33,665 nt of DNA from an uncultured Lachnospiraceae bacterium. GTDB lineage: Bacteria > Bacillota > Clostridia > Lachnospirales > Lachnospiraceae. The position numbers and the translations under genes are program-made. Numbering within the stretch: position 1 is the first letter of the stretch; every line of letters starts with the position of its first letter. This document shows, piece by piece, positions 1-8,247 of this stretch. Location of the stretch: assembly GCA_947629865.1 (NCBI GenBank), contig CANRFJ010000026.1, forward strand, positions 1 to 33,665. Direction: 5' to 3'. The notes under the pieces were generated by a model, which had not been told where the DNA came from, did not search any database, and worked only from the letters and a program-made list of their open reading frames with translations.

Positions 1-2
1 CT

Positions 3-341
3 AACAGCTTAAGCAACAAGATGGGTAATTCCTTACTGGCTGTAAGGGGTATTAACCATAAATATATTGTAGTAGGAAATAAGTTAATTGTAAAGGGGTC
101 TCTTATACGAGCATCTTCCAAAAAGAAGCTTTATGATGAATTTAAAAGAATTTATTTAAAGAAAGCAACCAGAACTTTTAAACTTGATAAAAATTTCAAG
201 GCTTATGGATGCGGTGGAGATGATCCGCCCCGAAGGTTAACTACAAAAGAATTTAAATCATACCTTAAAACTGCTGGCGGATTAGGACTTGAATTTACAG
301 TAAAAAATGGTAAATTAACAAGATTGGAGTTCTCTAGTTAA
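3..341 (+). CDS. Hypothetical protein, C-terminal part (runs off left edge)
   Basis: The frame ending in the TAA at 339-341 is open to the left edge, with sense codons before the first in-window ATG at 21, so this is probably the C-terminus of a longer gene. The ATG at 21 has no ribosome binding site. The visible part is basic and AT-rich, with many Lys, Leu and Asn codons, unlike the GC-richer genes that follow. It has a short acidic-Gly stretch (GCGGDDPP) near residue 64 and ends EFSS. I recognise no family. Its composition resembles the accessory genes at the right of the window, so it may mark the edge of another acquired segment. Confidence 0.5.
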   Translation, partial: NSLSNKMGNSLLAVRGINHKYIVVGNKLIVKGSLIRASSKKKLYDEFKRIYLKKATRTFKLDKNFKAYGCGGDDPPRRLTTKEFKSYLKTAGGLGLEFTVKNGKLTRLEFSS

Positions 342-376
342 AAAATGCAAATTCCTCAGAAAATCGACGAGATGCA

Positions 377-405
377 TTGACAAATCTGTGTTCCTAAATC
401 ATAAT
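377..405 (+). promoter_or_regulatory. Putative sigma-A promoter of rubrerythrin
   Basis: TTGACA at 377-382 is followed, after 17 bases, by CATAAT at 400-405. The spacing and the perfect -35 box fit a housekeeping promoter about 45 bases upstream of the rubrerythrin start. Confidence 0.6.
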
Positions 406-447
406 ATGGTTAGAATTACAATCCATACGAAGAAGGAGGATTTCATC

Positions 448-990
448 ATGAAAGAAAACAAATACGCGGGTACACAGACGGAGAAAAATCTGGAGGCCGC
501 CTTTGCCGGCGAGTCTCAGGCGAGAAACAAGTATACATATTTTGCCTCTGTGGCTAAGAAAGAGGGATATGAGCAGATGTCAGCCCTGTTTCTGCGGACG
601 GCGGACAATGAGAAAGAACATGCAAAGATGTGGTTTAAGGAGTTAAATGGTATCGGCAGTACGCCGGAAAACCTGGAAGCTGCCGCCGAGGGTGAAAACT
701 ATGAGTGGACGGATATGTATGAGGGATTTGCAAAGACGGCAGAGAGCGAGGGATTTGATGAACTGGCTCGGAAGTTCCGTATGGTAGCCGCCATTGAGAA
801 ATGTCACGAGGAGCGTTACCGCGCCCTGCTGAAGAACATTGAGACGGCTCAGGTGTTTGAAAAGAGCGAAGTTAAGGTGTGGGAATGTCGGAACTGCGGG
901 CACATTGTCGTGGGAACCGCGGCGCCGGAAGTCTGTCCGGTATGTAATCACCCACAGAGTTATTTTGAGATACACGCGGAAAATTACTAG
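448..990 (+). CDS. rbr: Rubrerythrin
   Basis: This is a 180-aa non-heme iron peroxidase of the anaerobe oxidative-stress response, which reduces hydrogen peroxide in the cytoplasm with electrons from NADH through rubredoxin-type carriers. The N-terminal ferritin-like four-helix domain shows diiron ligands Glu22, the ExxH pair Glu55/His58 and the second ExxH Glu117/His120. The C-terminal rubredoxin domain has Cys147/Cys150 and Cys163/Cys166 for its FeS4 centre. The start at 448 was chosen over the upstream ATG at 388 because AGAAGGAGGA ends seven bases before it and the family begins at this point. The length is normal and all ligands are present. A small membrane-anchored gene follows after 11 bases. 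Confidence 0.96.
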   Translation: MKENKYAGTQTEKNLEAAFAGESQARNKYTYFASVAKKEGYEQMSALFLRTADNEKEHAKMWFKELNGIGSTPENLEAAAEGENYEWTDMYEGFAKTAESEGFDELARKFRMVAAIEKCHEERYRALLKNIETAQVFEKSEVKVWECRNCGHIVVGTAAPEVCPVCNHPQSYFEIHAENY

Positions 991-1001
991 AGGCGGGAGA
1001 C

Positions 1002-1415
1002 ATGAAAAAGACAATTAGGAAAAGGCAGATGTTTATTCCCATGAGCGCTGCTATGGTGGCGCTTGTACTCGTCTGCTTTTTCAGCAGCGACAGATGGGTT
1101 CTGCGGGGAGGTGAGAAACTCGCAGACGCCGCCTCGCTGCAGAGACAGGACTTTTATTCCCTGAAGGAAGGGTATTATTGCGGAGAGGGAGGGTGCACCG
1201 AGGGGCATGGAACCGGCTACCTGTATTATCTAAATGATATCCGTGACGCGGAGGCCATGCAGCGGGCGGGATTTTCTCCCACGGAGGAATGTATAGAATG
1301 GGGCGGGATAACCTGGAGAGTATATAATAACGGATTCGAGTCTGCCGTGATTGTCCGGGCGGGAGACTATAAGGGCGGCCGGCTGCTCATGTATGAGATT
1401 ATCGGAGCGGCCTGA
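1002..1415 (+). CDS. Small membrane-anchored hypothetical protein
   Basis: This 137-aa protein has a basic N-terminus (MKKTIRKR) followed by one hydrophobic segment at about residues 9-27, so it is probably anchored in the membrane or exported with an uncleaved signal. The outer part is rich in Gly, Tyr and acidic residues and holds a Cys pair (YYCGEGGCTEG). The start ATG has an AGAGG-type site about eight bases upstream. It lies 11 bases after rubrerythrin and 63 bases before the next lipoprotein gene, so all three could be co-transcribed. No family was recognised and no function is proposed. Confidence 0.7.
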   Translation: MKKTIRKRQMFIPMSAAMVALVLVCFFSSDRWVLRGGEKLADAASLQRQDFYSLKEGYYCGEGGCTEGHGTGYLYYLNDIRDAEAMQRAGFSPTEECIEWGGITWRVYNNGFESAVIVRAGDYKGGRLLMYEIIGAA

Positions 1416-1478
1416 CGTTTGGAAAATGGCGGAATGATTCAGAGGGAAGCTGTGTTTGGGGAGAGGAGGAACGATCGC

Positions 1479-2501
1479 ATGAGACGATGGCTGTGGGGTT
1501 TTTCGTTTATTCTTATGTGTTTTCTGTTTTCCGGCTGCGGGCAGGATCCCGGCCGAAACTTTACCTGGAGAGAAAAATCAGACGGGACGGTCTGCATTGA
1601 TTCCTACATCGGCGATGAGGTGCAGGTTGACGTGCCGGAGAGCATTGGGGGGAAGGCTGTGACGGAGATCGGTTCGGGCGCGTTCAGGAACAAGCCGCTC
1701 CGCACTATTACGATCCCTCCGACAGTGGAACTGATACAGTCGTATGCTTTTTTCAATCTGGAAGCATGTACGGAGATAACCGTCGGAAATAAAATGGCTT
1801 TGCAGACAGATGACATTTTTCAGCAGTGCCCCGGTCTGGAGCGGGTAAATACAGAGGGAGACGGAACGATTGTCTGGTTTTTGGGCAACAGCCTGATCGA
1901 GGAGGGCAATCTCAATGTATATTTTGAGGATATCTGCCGTGAGAAAGGAGATCCGGTAGTCTGCTATACGAATACCGCAGACGGCTATACGCTGGAAGAC
2001 CATTTGTCGGATTTTTCGGAGAAGGTACCGGAGACCGCCCGTCTTACCGCGGACGTCCTGATGATCCAGCCCATCGACCAGATGGACGAGGAGCGCGTCG
2101 ACCAGCTGCGCCGCCTCTGCAGGGACGGTGTAAAGATATATCTGATCGGGACAAATTATTCCACGCAGGAAATATACCAAATGATACAGGATACATGGAA
2201 GACGCCTCTGGACGGGTTTACCTGGGGCGGCGAGGTCTGCGACCGGCTGATCAGTCAAAATAAGGCGGATTTTTACGACCTGTATTGGAAGGACGGGATC
2301 CACCCGACTTTTCTGAATGGGTTCATTTCCGGCGCGTGTATTTACCGTTCTCTCTACCGGAAGCCGGTGAGCGGTATTGACTACACCAAAATGAGGTATT
2401 CCCTGGAGAGTTTTATTCCTGCCGCAACCGCGGAGGAAAAGAAAGAAAAAATCCGGCAGTATTTAGAGGAAGCAGAGAATTATGTTGCATCGCGCAAATG
2501 A
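1479..2501 (+). CDS. Lipoprotein with BspA-type LRR and SGNH-hydrolase-like domain
   Basis: This is a 340-aa predicted lipoprotein. Residues 1-20 form a signal peptide ending in the lipobox FSGC (Cys20). Residues 45-105 look like BspA-type (LRR_5) repeats, with IGSGAF and LRTITIPPTV. From about residue 132 the sequence resembles an SGNH/GDSL hydrolase: LGNS places a nucleophile at Ser138, and DGIHPT gives an Asp272/His275 dyad. Such domains remove acyl or acetyl groups from glycans or lipids at the cell surface; the substrate here is unknown. The start at 1479 was preferred to an upstream TTG because GAGAGGAGG lies nine bases before it and the signal peptide then begins properly. The pairing of LRR and SGNH domains is inferred by eye. 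Confidence 0.8.
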   Translation: MRRWLWGFSFILMCFLFSGCGQDPGRNFTWREKSDGTVCIDSYIGDEVQVDVPESIGGKAVTEIGSGAFRNKPLRTITIPPTVELIQSYAFFNLEACTEITVGNKMALQTDDIFQQCPGLERVNTEGDGTIVWFLGNSLIEEGNLNVYFEDICREKGDPVVCYTNTADGYTLEDHLSDFSEKVPETARLTADVLMIQPIDQMDEERVDQLRRLCRDGVKIYLIGTNYSTQEIYQMIQDTWKTPLDGFTWGGEVCDRLISQNKADFYDLYWKDGIHPTFLNGFISGACIYRSLYRKPVSGIDYTKMRYSLESFIPAATAEEKKEKIRQYLEEAENYVASRK

Positions 2502-2520
2502 GGCGCTTTCATCAGGCGCG

Positions 2521-2556
2521 TCCATCGAAGCAAGGTTGTCCATCGGAGCAAGGTCT
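2521..2556 (+). repeat. Tandem 18-bp imperfect direct repeat
   Basis: Two adjacent 18-base units, 2521-2538 and 2539-2556, match at 15 of 18 positions (core TCCATCG.AGCAAGGT). They sit just upstream of the predicted promoter of the hybrid kinase gene, so they could be a regulator binding site or simple replication slippage. Confidence 0.6.
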
Positions 2557-2558
2557 GG

Positions 2559-2587
2559 TGGACTTCTTTTTCCGTTTATGTTAGAAT
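2559..2587 (+). promoter_or_regulatory. Putative promoter of hybrid kinase gene
   Basis: TGGACT at 2559-2564, a 17-base spacer and TAGAAT at 2582-2587 with an extended TG motif just before it make a plausible sigma-A promoter. It is 37 bases upstream of the GTG start at 2624. Confidence 0.45.
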
Positions 2588-2623
2588 GGTAGAGAAATGA
2601 AACATGCCAAGGGGAGGATGCGC

Positions 2624-5600
2624 GTGAATACACAGGATTTTGAAATGATACTTGATTCTCTGCAGACCACAGGCGTATATGTGGTGCGGGAGGACAACCA
2701 CCGGATTTTGTACTACAATAAGCGTGTAAAAGAGGTATTTCCACATGTACAGACAGGAGTGGCGTGTCAGGAGGTATGGCAGGAGTACTGCTCGAACTGC
2801 CCTCTGCTCCATATGGAGGGGAAAGAGGAAAACCGCACAGTGAGTCATAAAAGTCCCTTTGGCGGCGTGGTTGACGTGGTTTCAAAGAGAATTTTATGGG
2901 AGGAGAGCACGCCCGCTTTTCTCATTACGATTACCCCCCATGCGGAGGCGGCCAGTTATACTTACAGTAAAATACTGCGCGTGAATCTGACGAAGGACAG
3001 TTATGAGGTGGTTAAGGAGAGCGCGGAAGAACGGGAGATTGAGTCCGATGGAGGGAACCTCTCCGCCCTGTCGGATTATTTTATGGGGGCGGGGAATATT
3101 TACCGGAACGACCAGAAGCGTTTTCGGGAGTTTATTTCCCTGGACAATCTCCGTCAGCAGATGAAAGAGAAAAAGATGGCCGTCTGCACCTACCGCAGAA
3201 AATGGGGAGAGGGATTCCGCTGGCATACGATGGAAGTTCTTCCGGCCTATGATTATACAGACAGGAACCAGAATGTCATGCTGTATGTCAAAGACGTGCA
3301 TGACATCTACCGCAAGGGGATTGAACTGGACGAATTCAGTATCCGGAACCAGGAAGTCATTCAGGCGCTGGTGGATTTGAATTTTGGCATATATATTATC
3401 GACCTTCACAATGGAACGATCAATCCGGTTCGCGTCTCCGGAGACGTGGACAAATTGTTCCAGAAGGGGATCCGCCAATGGGACAGTGTGCTGGATAGAA
3501 TGATGTCTTTCTTCCACGAGGAGTATAAAGAAGAACTCTGGGAGAAATTCTCTCTGGGCGCACTGCGGGACAGCGCGGCGCGGGGAGAGAATGAGATTGA
3601 GTTTCTCTGTCTGAGGGATATGTCCGGGGAGTACCACTATGTGTCGCTGACAGCGCATTTTTATGAGACGGAGGGGGACAACAGCCATGTGGTGATTGCG
3701 ATACAGGACGTGGACGAGCGTACCCGCCAGGAGATCCGCCGCTCCCAGGACGACCGGAGAATGTCCGTGATTATCCGGAGTATGAGCAGCCTGTTTTTCG
3801 CCACCTACTATATGGATATGGAGACGGATACGTTCCAGGCCATAACGGAGCGCGAGGAAGTGGGAAAAATACTGGGTGAGGAGACAAGCGCCAACAAAGC
3901 GCTCGACAATTATGCGGAAAATTTTGTCCACCCGGACGACCGGGAGGAATTTTTCTCTGTGATGAATGAAAATAATTTTCGGGAGAATCTGCGCCGGACG
4001 CACCCGTTTCTGGCGGTAGAGTACCGACTGATTGAAAAAAATGAAAAAGGTTTTTCCATTACCGGCTGGGTTCGGGGCACCATAATCCTCGCGGAGGAAA
4101 CGAACGGGAGACCGGCCAGGGTGCTGTATGTGGTGCAGGACGTGACGGAGAGCAAGGAAAAACAGGAGCGTGAAAAGAGGGCGCTGAAGGAGGCCTGTGA
4201 TGCGGCGATCCATGCCAATGCGTCCAAGAGCGAATTTCTTTCCAGAATGAGCCACGACATACGCACGCCGATGAATGCGATTATCGGAATGACCTCGATT
4301 GCAGGCTCCCATCTGGACAACAGGGAGCGGGTGGAGGACTGCCTGAATAAGATCAATGTTTCCAGCCGTCACCTTCTCTCGCTGATCAATGAAGTGCTGG
4401 ATATGAGCAAGATCGAGTCCGGCAAGATCGATCTGGCCGAGGAGGAATTTAACCTCTCGGATCTCATTGAAAATCTTCTCACAATGATTCGCCCCACGAC
4501 CAAGGCGAAGGAACAGAAACTGGAGCTTCACATTACCGGCGTGAAGCATGAGGACGTCATAGGAGATGTGCTGAGGCTTCAGCAGGTCTTCATGAATATT
4601 CTCGGAAATGCCGTTAAATATACGCCGGAGGGCGGGCGGCTGCAATTGACGATTTCGGAAAAGCCGTCGGACGTGTACGGATACGGCTGCTATGAATTTA
4701 TCTTTGAGGACAATGGCATAGGTATGTCGGAGGAGTTTGTGAAAAAAATATTCGAGCCCTTCAGCCGGGCGGAGGATTCCAGAGTCAGCAGGATTGAGGG
4801 AACCGGTCTCGGCATGACGATTGCCCTGAATATCGTCCACATGATGAACGGAAATATCCAGGTGGACAGCCGGGAGGGAGAGGGTTCCCGGTTTACGGTG
4901 ACGGTGTTTTTGCGGCAGCAGTCCGGAGAGGCGCTCTCGCTGGAACATTTTGCCAATCTGCCGGTGCTGGTAGTGGACGACGAGCAGTATGCCTGTGAGA
5001 CAACCTGCGCGCTCTTAGAGGAGATGGGAATGAGGGCTGAGTGGGTACAGAGCGGTGCGGAGGCACTGCCGCGGATCCGCGGGGCGCACCAGAGTGGAGA
5101 CGACTATTTTGCCATTATTCTGGACTGGAAAATGCCGGGAATGGACGGAATACAGACGGCGAAGAAAATCCGGAGCGAGATCGACGAGGACATACCGATA
5201 ATCATTTTGTCAGCCTATGACTGGAGCAGCATTGAGGCAGAGGCGAGGCAGGCCGGAATCAGCGAATTTATATCCAAGCCGCTCTTTCAGTCGCGCCTGG
5301 TATATCTGTTCAAAAAAATTCTGGAGGGAGACGCCGAAGCGGAGGCGGAGGCTCCGGGGAAAGCGCCGGAGCAGGAGTTTGAAGACGCCCGAATCCTTCT
5401 GGCAGAGGACAATGACCTGAACAGGGAAATAGCGGAGGAGATAATAGGGGATACCGGTATCACTGTGGAGAGCGCGGTAGACGGAAAGCAGGCTCTTGAG
5501 ATGTACCGTGAGAGGGGGGCCGGTTATTACGACATGATCCTCATGGACATTCAGATGCCGATTATGAACGGCTATGAGGCCACCAGAGCCATACGCGCCA

Positions 5601-5800
5601 GCGGGCAGGAGGACGCGGCGGACATTCCCATTGTGGCGATGACGGCCAACGCTTTTATGGAAGACGTCATTGCCAGCAGGGAGGCCGGAATGAATGAGCA
5701 TATTACTAAGCCGCTCGATATGGGGCAGCTGATGAACTGCCTGCGCAGCTGGGTAAAAAAGCAGGGTGAAGTGAGTGATGAAACTGAGAGAGGGAAGTGA
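2624..5800 (+). CDS. Hybrid sensor histidine kinase with two receiver domains
   Basis: This is a 1058-aa soluble hybrid kinase with no clear membrane segment. It has N-terminal PAS-like sensor modules (about 1-520), then a HisKA domain with SHDIRTPMNAI (phospho-acceptor His544). An HATPase_c domain follows with N-box Asn658 and G-box motifs NGIGMS and GTGLGM. Two receiver domains come last: the first has acidic pair Asp785/Asp786 and phospho-acceptor Asp834, the second has phospho-acceptor Asp975 in MDIQMP. No Hpt domain follows, so phosphotransfer onward needs a separate protein. The GTG at 2624 is preferred because GGGGAGG lies six bases upstream. A module near residues 110-235 closely resembles one in the GGDEF protein at 14304. 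The DUF4846 gene starts nine bases downstream. Confidence 0.93.
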   Translation: MNTQDFEMILDSLQTTGVYVVREDNHRILYYNKRVKEVFPHVQTGVACQEVWQEYCSNCPLLHMEGKEENRTVSHKSPFGGVVDVVSKRILWEESTPAFLITITPHAEAASYTYSKILRVNLTKDSYEVVKESAEEREIESDGGNLSALSDYFMGAGNIYRNDQKRFREFISLDNLRQQMKEKKMAVCTYRRKWGEGFRWHTMEVLPAYDYTDRNQNVMLYVKDVHDIYRKGIELDEFSIRNQEVIQALVDLNFGIYIIDLHNGTINPVRVSGDVDKLFQKGIRQWDSVLDRMMSFFHEEYKEELWEKFSLGALRDSAARGENEIEFLCLRDMSGEYHYVSLTAHFYETEGDNSHVVIAIQDVDERTRQEIRRSQDDRRMSVIIRSMSSLFFATYYMDMETDTFQAITEREEVGKILGEETSANKALDNYAENFVHPDDREEFFSVMNENNFRENLRRTHPFLAVEYRLIEKNEKGFSITGWVRGTIILAEETNGRPARVLYVVQDVTESKEKQEREKRALKEACDAAIHANASKSEFLSRMSHDIRTPMNAIIGMTSIAGSHLDNRERVEDCLNKINVSSRHLLSLINEVLDMSKIESGKIDLAEEEFNLSDLIENLLTMIRPTTKAKEQKLELHITGVKHEDVIGDVLRLQQVFMNILGNAVKYTPEGGRLQLTISEKPSDVYGYGCYEFIFEDNGIGMSEEFVKKIFEPFSRAEDSRVSRIEGTGLGMTIALNIVHMMNGNIQVDSREGEGSRFTVTVFLRQQSGEALSLEHFANLPVLVVDDEQYACETTCALLEEMGMRAEWVQSGAEALPRIRGAHQSGDDYFAIILDWKMPGMDGIQTAKKIRSEIDEDIPIIILSAYDWSSIEAEARQAGISEFISKPLFQSRLVYLFKKILEGDAEAEAEAPGKAPEQEFEDARILLAEDNDLNREIAEEIIGDTGITVESAVDGKQALEMYRERGAGYYDMILMDIQMPIMNGYEATRAIRASGQEDAADIPIVAMTANAFMEDVIASREAGMNEHITKPLDMGQLMNCLRSWVKKQGEVSDETERGK

Positions 5801-5808
5801 GGGAAACT

Positions 5809-6777
5809 ATGGCAGGGAAAAAGATGAAGGAAAAAGATGCAATTATTTATTCGGGAGTGCTAGGACTGGTCGTGCTGTTTCTCTTTCTTTTTGCAATGAA
5901 TCCGTTTTCCGGCTTTGAGAGCGAAACGGTGACGGAGGGCGACATGCAGGGCAAATCCGCCAGCGGGACGGCGGCGGCCGTGGAGGTGGCGACAGGGCCT
6001 TCTGTGACGGCGACGGGCCCGGCGGCCTTTATCAATGCCGGCGGCTCCACGCTGGAGGAGCGGATCCTCACACCGGCGGGCTTTGCCCGCACGGAGGCGG
6101 AGACCGATAGCCTGACGGCCTTTTTGCGCAGTTATCCGATGAAAAAAGACGGGAAACCGGTACTCTTATACAACGGGAAGAAAAAGGAAAACCAGAGCGC
6201 CCACGTCGCGGTATTCAAACTTCCGCTGGAGAAGGAGGATCTGCAGCAGTGTGCGGATTCAGTCATGCGGATATACGCGGAATATTTCTGGAAGACAGAG
6301 CAGTATGACAGGATTTCCTATCGTTTCGTGGACGGATTCCAGGCGGAATATGTGAAATGGCGGGAGGGATACCGGATTCAGACGGGTTCCGCCTCCTCCT
6401 GGGTGGACAGTGACGCCTACGATGATTCCTATGCAAATTTTCAGAAATATATGCGCATGGTATTTGCCTATGCCAGCACTGTTTCCATGAAAGAGGAGTC
6501 GGAAAAAATAAAACCGGACGCCATGCAGGTGGGAGATATTTTTCTGGAGGCGGGAAATCCGGGACATGTTGTGATGGTCGTGGATATGTGTGAGAGCGAA
6601 TCGGGCGACAAAGCCTTTCTCCTGGGGCAGGGATATATGCCTGCACAGGAATTTCATCTGTTGAAAAATCCCGCCCATGAGGACGATCCGTGGTATTATG
6701 CGGGAGAGATAACCTACCCGCTTGAGACGCCGGAGTATACCTTTAAGAAGGGAGCCCTGCGGCGGCTGAAGTATTAA
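5809..6777 (+). CDS. DUF4846 domain-containing membrane-anchored protein
   Basis: This 322-aa protein has a single N-terminal hydrophobic segment at about residues 12-29, so the rest probably lies outside the membrane. A low-complexity Ala/Gly/Thr linker follows (about 45-75), then a domain that fits DUF4846: an LLYNGKKK segment, a middle with YAEYFW and YRFVDGFQAEY, and a later GDIFLEAGNPGHVVMVVDM stretch. The His in GHVVMV and the GDI motif are strongly conserved-looking and suggest an enzyme, but the family has no settled function. The ATG at 5809 was chosen over the overlapping GTG at 5797 because GAGGG lies just upstream. It is almost contiguous with the hybrid kinase and likely shares its transcript. 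Confidence 0.8.
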   Translation: MAGKKMKEKDAIIYSGVLGLVVLFLFLFAMNPFSGFESETVTEGDMQGKSASGTAAAVEVATGPSVTATGPAAFINAGGSTLEERILTPAGFARTEAETDSLTAFLRSYPMKKDGKPVLLYNGKKKENQSAHVAVFKLPLEKEDLQQCADSVMRIYAEYFWKTEQYDRISYRFVDGFQAEYVKWREGYRIQTGSASSWVDSDAYDDSYANFQKYMRMVFAYASTVSMKEESEKIKPDAMQVGDIFLEAGNPGHVVMVVDMCESESGDKAFLLGQGYMPAQEFHLLKNPAHEDDPWYYAGEITYPLETPEYTFKKGALRRLKY

Positions 6778-6796
6778 CAGATTTTTCAAAAATAGG

Positions 6797-6825
6797 TTGA
6801 CAGGATAGACCTCGTGCGTTATAAT
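6797..6825 (+). promoter_or_regulatory. Consensus sigma-A promoter of lipoprotein cluster
   Basis: A perfect TTGACA (6797-6802), a 17-base spacer and a perfect TATAAT (6820-6825) lie about 50 bases before the lipoprotein gene at 6876. A near copy of the -35 region (GTTGACAGAATAAACCT, 15 of 17 bases) recurs at 6834, just downstream. Confidence 0.85.
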
Positions 6826-6875
6826 CAATACAAGTTGACAGAATAAACCTTTCATAGGAGAGGAGGCAGACATAG

Positions 6876-8237
6876 TTGAAAAGGAGAAAACGCACCACAG
6901 CCCTCCTAATTGTCTTTATCCTGTCAGTGTGGGCGACGGGGTGCGGAATGAAGAATAACGCCGGAAATATAGCGCTGACGGCGTCCGGAGCGGGGGCGGA
7001 GGGAGCTGCGTCGGGGAGCGCGGCGGAGACGGACTCAGTGACAGCTGCCGGGACAGACGAATACCGCTATTGCAACGATTACCACTCCTACACCCAGAAC
7101 AGCGAGAACGGGAAACTGGAGCAGCGGACGCTCAAGGGAAAGAAAATAGCGGAATTTGATTGTGATCTGACGATAGCCGGCTGCGAATGTGAGCGAATAT
7201 TATTTTTGGTAAATGACAGGGAGATTCTTTATTGTCTCTGCCCTGATTCAGTGAAGCCGGATGAATTATGGAGCGTTCCGCTGGACGAGGACACCCATTC
7301 TCCGGAGATGGAGCAGGCGCAAAAAGTATTGGAGGAGGCAGAGGGGATAGACGCTGGATATATTTATGCAGATGCCTCCTACATCGCCTATTTGACTTCC
7401 AATAAGGTAGAATTTTCAGAATACGACAGGGAGAAAAGGGAAAAAATCCCCATTGATAAGGCGATGAAGAAAAACCGGACGGGAGAAAAGGGGGACGGAG
7501 AGAAAGGCGCACGGGAATGGTATTCCCTGTCTGACATTGATAGTGCGTTGTCAGCGTGGCGGTGGGGCAGCAAAACATTTGGCAATACAGTGCTGCTCAG
7601 CAGGGAAGGATATGAACTGTATCACGATGGCGTGTATGCTCACAGTATAGGGAGCGGCGTGGTGACAAAGATAGATGACTCCTGGGAGTATACCTTAGGA
7701 GCGTACACTCCGGAGGAAGATAGCTTTGTTTATACAACCGGGATGGAACTGGGAACAAGTAAACGGACGGATTATAAAATATACAGGTACGACTGTGGCA
7801 CGGGGAAAAACAGTTCCCTTGTGTCGCTCGGGGAAATAGAAGCGACGTTAAAGAAGGAGGCTTCTCTGGACTTGGGCAGCATAGAGGGGGTGTTTATAGT
7901 GGACAGCCGCCTGTATGTGGACACCTGTGATAGCAGACTCGAAAACGGCCATATCGTGAGCTGCTCGTTAGAGGGGGGAGGGGGACTGCGCTATGAAAAG
8001 GAACTGAGCCGGTTTATGGCCGCTGTCAATGATACATCATCCGACTACATGTATATTGCAGGTGTGGCAGAGGGAAATATACTGATCAATATAGAGTGGG
8101 ATTCGAAGGAGTTCCATTATGTGTGGGACACGGATAAGAGACAGGGAAAAAGGGTGGACGAGAACTTTTACCTGAATTGTTATAATGCAGAATCGAGTGA
8201 TTGCTTTTGCGACTACTTCATGTACAGAGTGCTTTAG
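6876..8237 (+). CDS. Lipoprotein, paralogue A of lipoprotein cluster
   Basis: This is a 453-aa predicted lipoprotein starting at TTG 6876, with AGGAGG nine bases upstream. The signal peptide ends in VWATGC (Cys23). An Ala/Gly/Ser-rich spacer (GAGAEGAASGSAAE) leads to a body with repeated Tyr/Asp/Gly-rich beta-strand segments, such as ADASYIAYL and YKIYRYDCGTG, which suggest a propeller-like fold. It is homologous to the next gene: both have CND, then an ExEQR[TS]L stretch after the spacer, and their signal-peptide/spacer DNA is identical over 110 bp. No catalytic motif was seen. It heads a run of co-directional genes transcribed from the consensus promoter at 6797. Confidence 0.8.
   Translation: MKRRKRTTALLIVFILSVWATGCGMKNNAGNIALTASGAGAEGAASGSAAETDSVTAAGTDEYRYCNDYHSYTQNSENGKLEQRTLKGKKIAEFDCDLTIAGCECERILFLVNDREILYCLCPDSVKPDELWSVPLDEDTHSPEMEQAQKVLEEAEGIDAGYIYADASYIAYLTSNKVEFSEYDREKREKIPIDKAMKKNRTGEKGDGEKGAREWYSLSDIDSALSAWRWGSKTFGNTVLLSREGYELYHDGVYAHSIGSGVVTKIDDSWEYTLGAYTPEEDSFVYTTGMELGTSKRTDYKIYRYDCGTGKNSSLVSLGEIEATLKKEASLDLGSIEGVFIVDSRLYVDTCDSRLENGHIVSCSLEGGGGLRYEKELSRFMAAVNDTSSDYMYIAGVAEGNILINIEWDSKEFHYVWDTDKRQGKRVDENFYLNCYNAESSDCFCDYFMYRVL
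6919..7028 (+). repeat. 110-bp perfect direct repeat, copy 1
   Basis: Positions 6919-7028 match 8291-8400 with no differences, and one mismatch extends the match to 7036. It covers the second half of the signal peptide, the lipobox and the Ala/Gly/Ser spacer of paralogue A. Confidence 0.95.
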
Positions 8238-8247
8238 GAGGAGGGGT

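Noticed and set aside
2502-2520. GGCGC repeats after the SGNH lipoprotein gene as a terminator
   Set aside because: The stem would be four base pairs and there is no T run.
2894-4948. Long minus-strand open frame (684 codons) opposite the hybrid kinase
   Set aside because: It is the antisense of clear kinase domains, is His/Arg-rich with no recognisable motif, and has no start signal.
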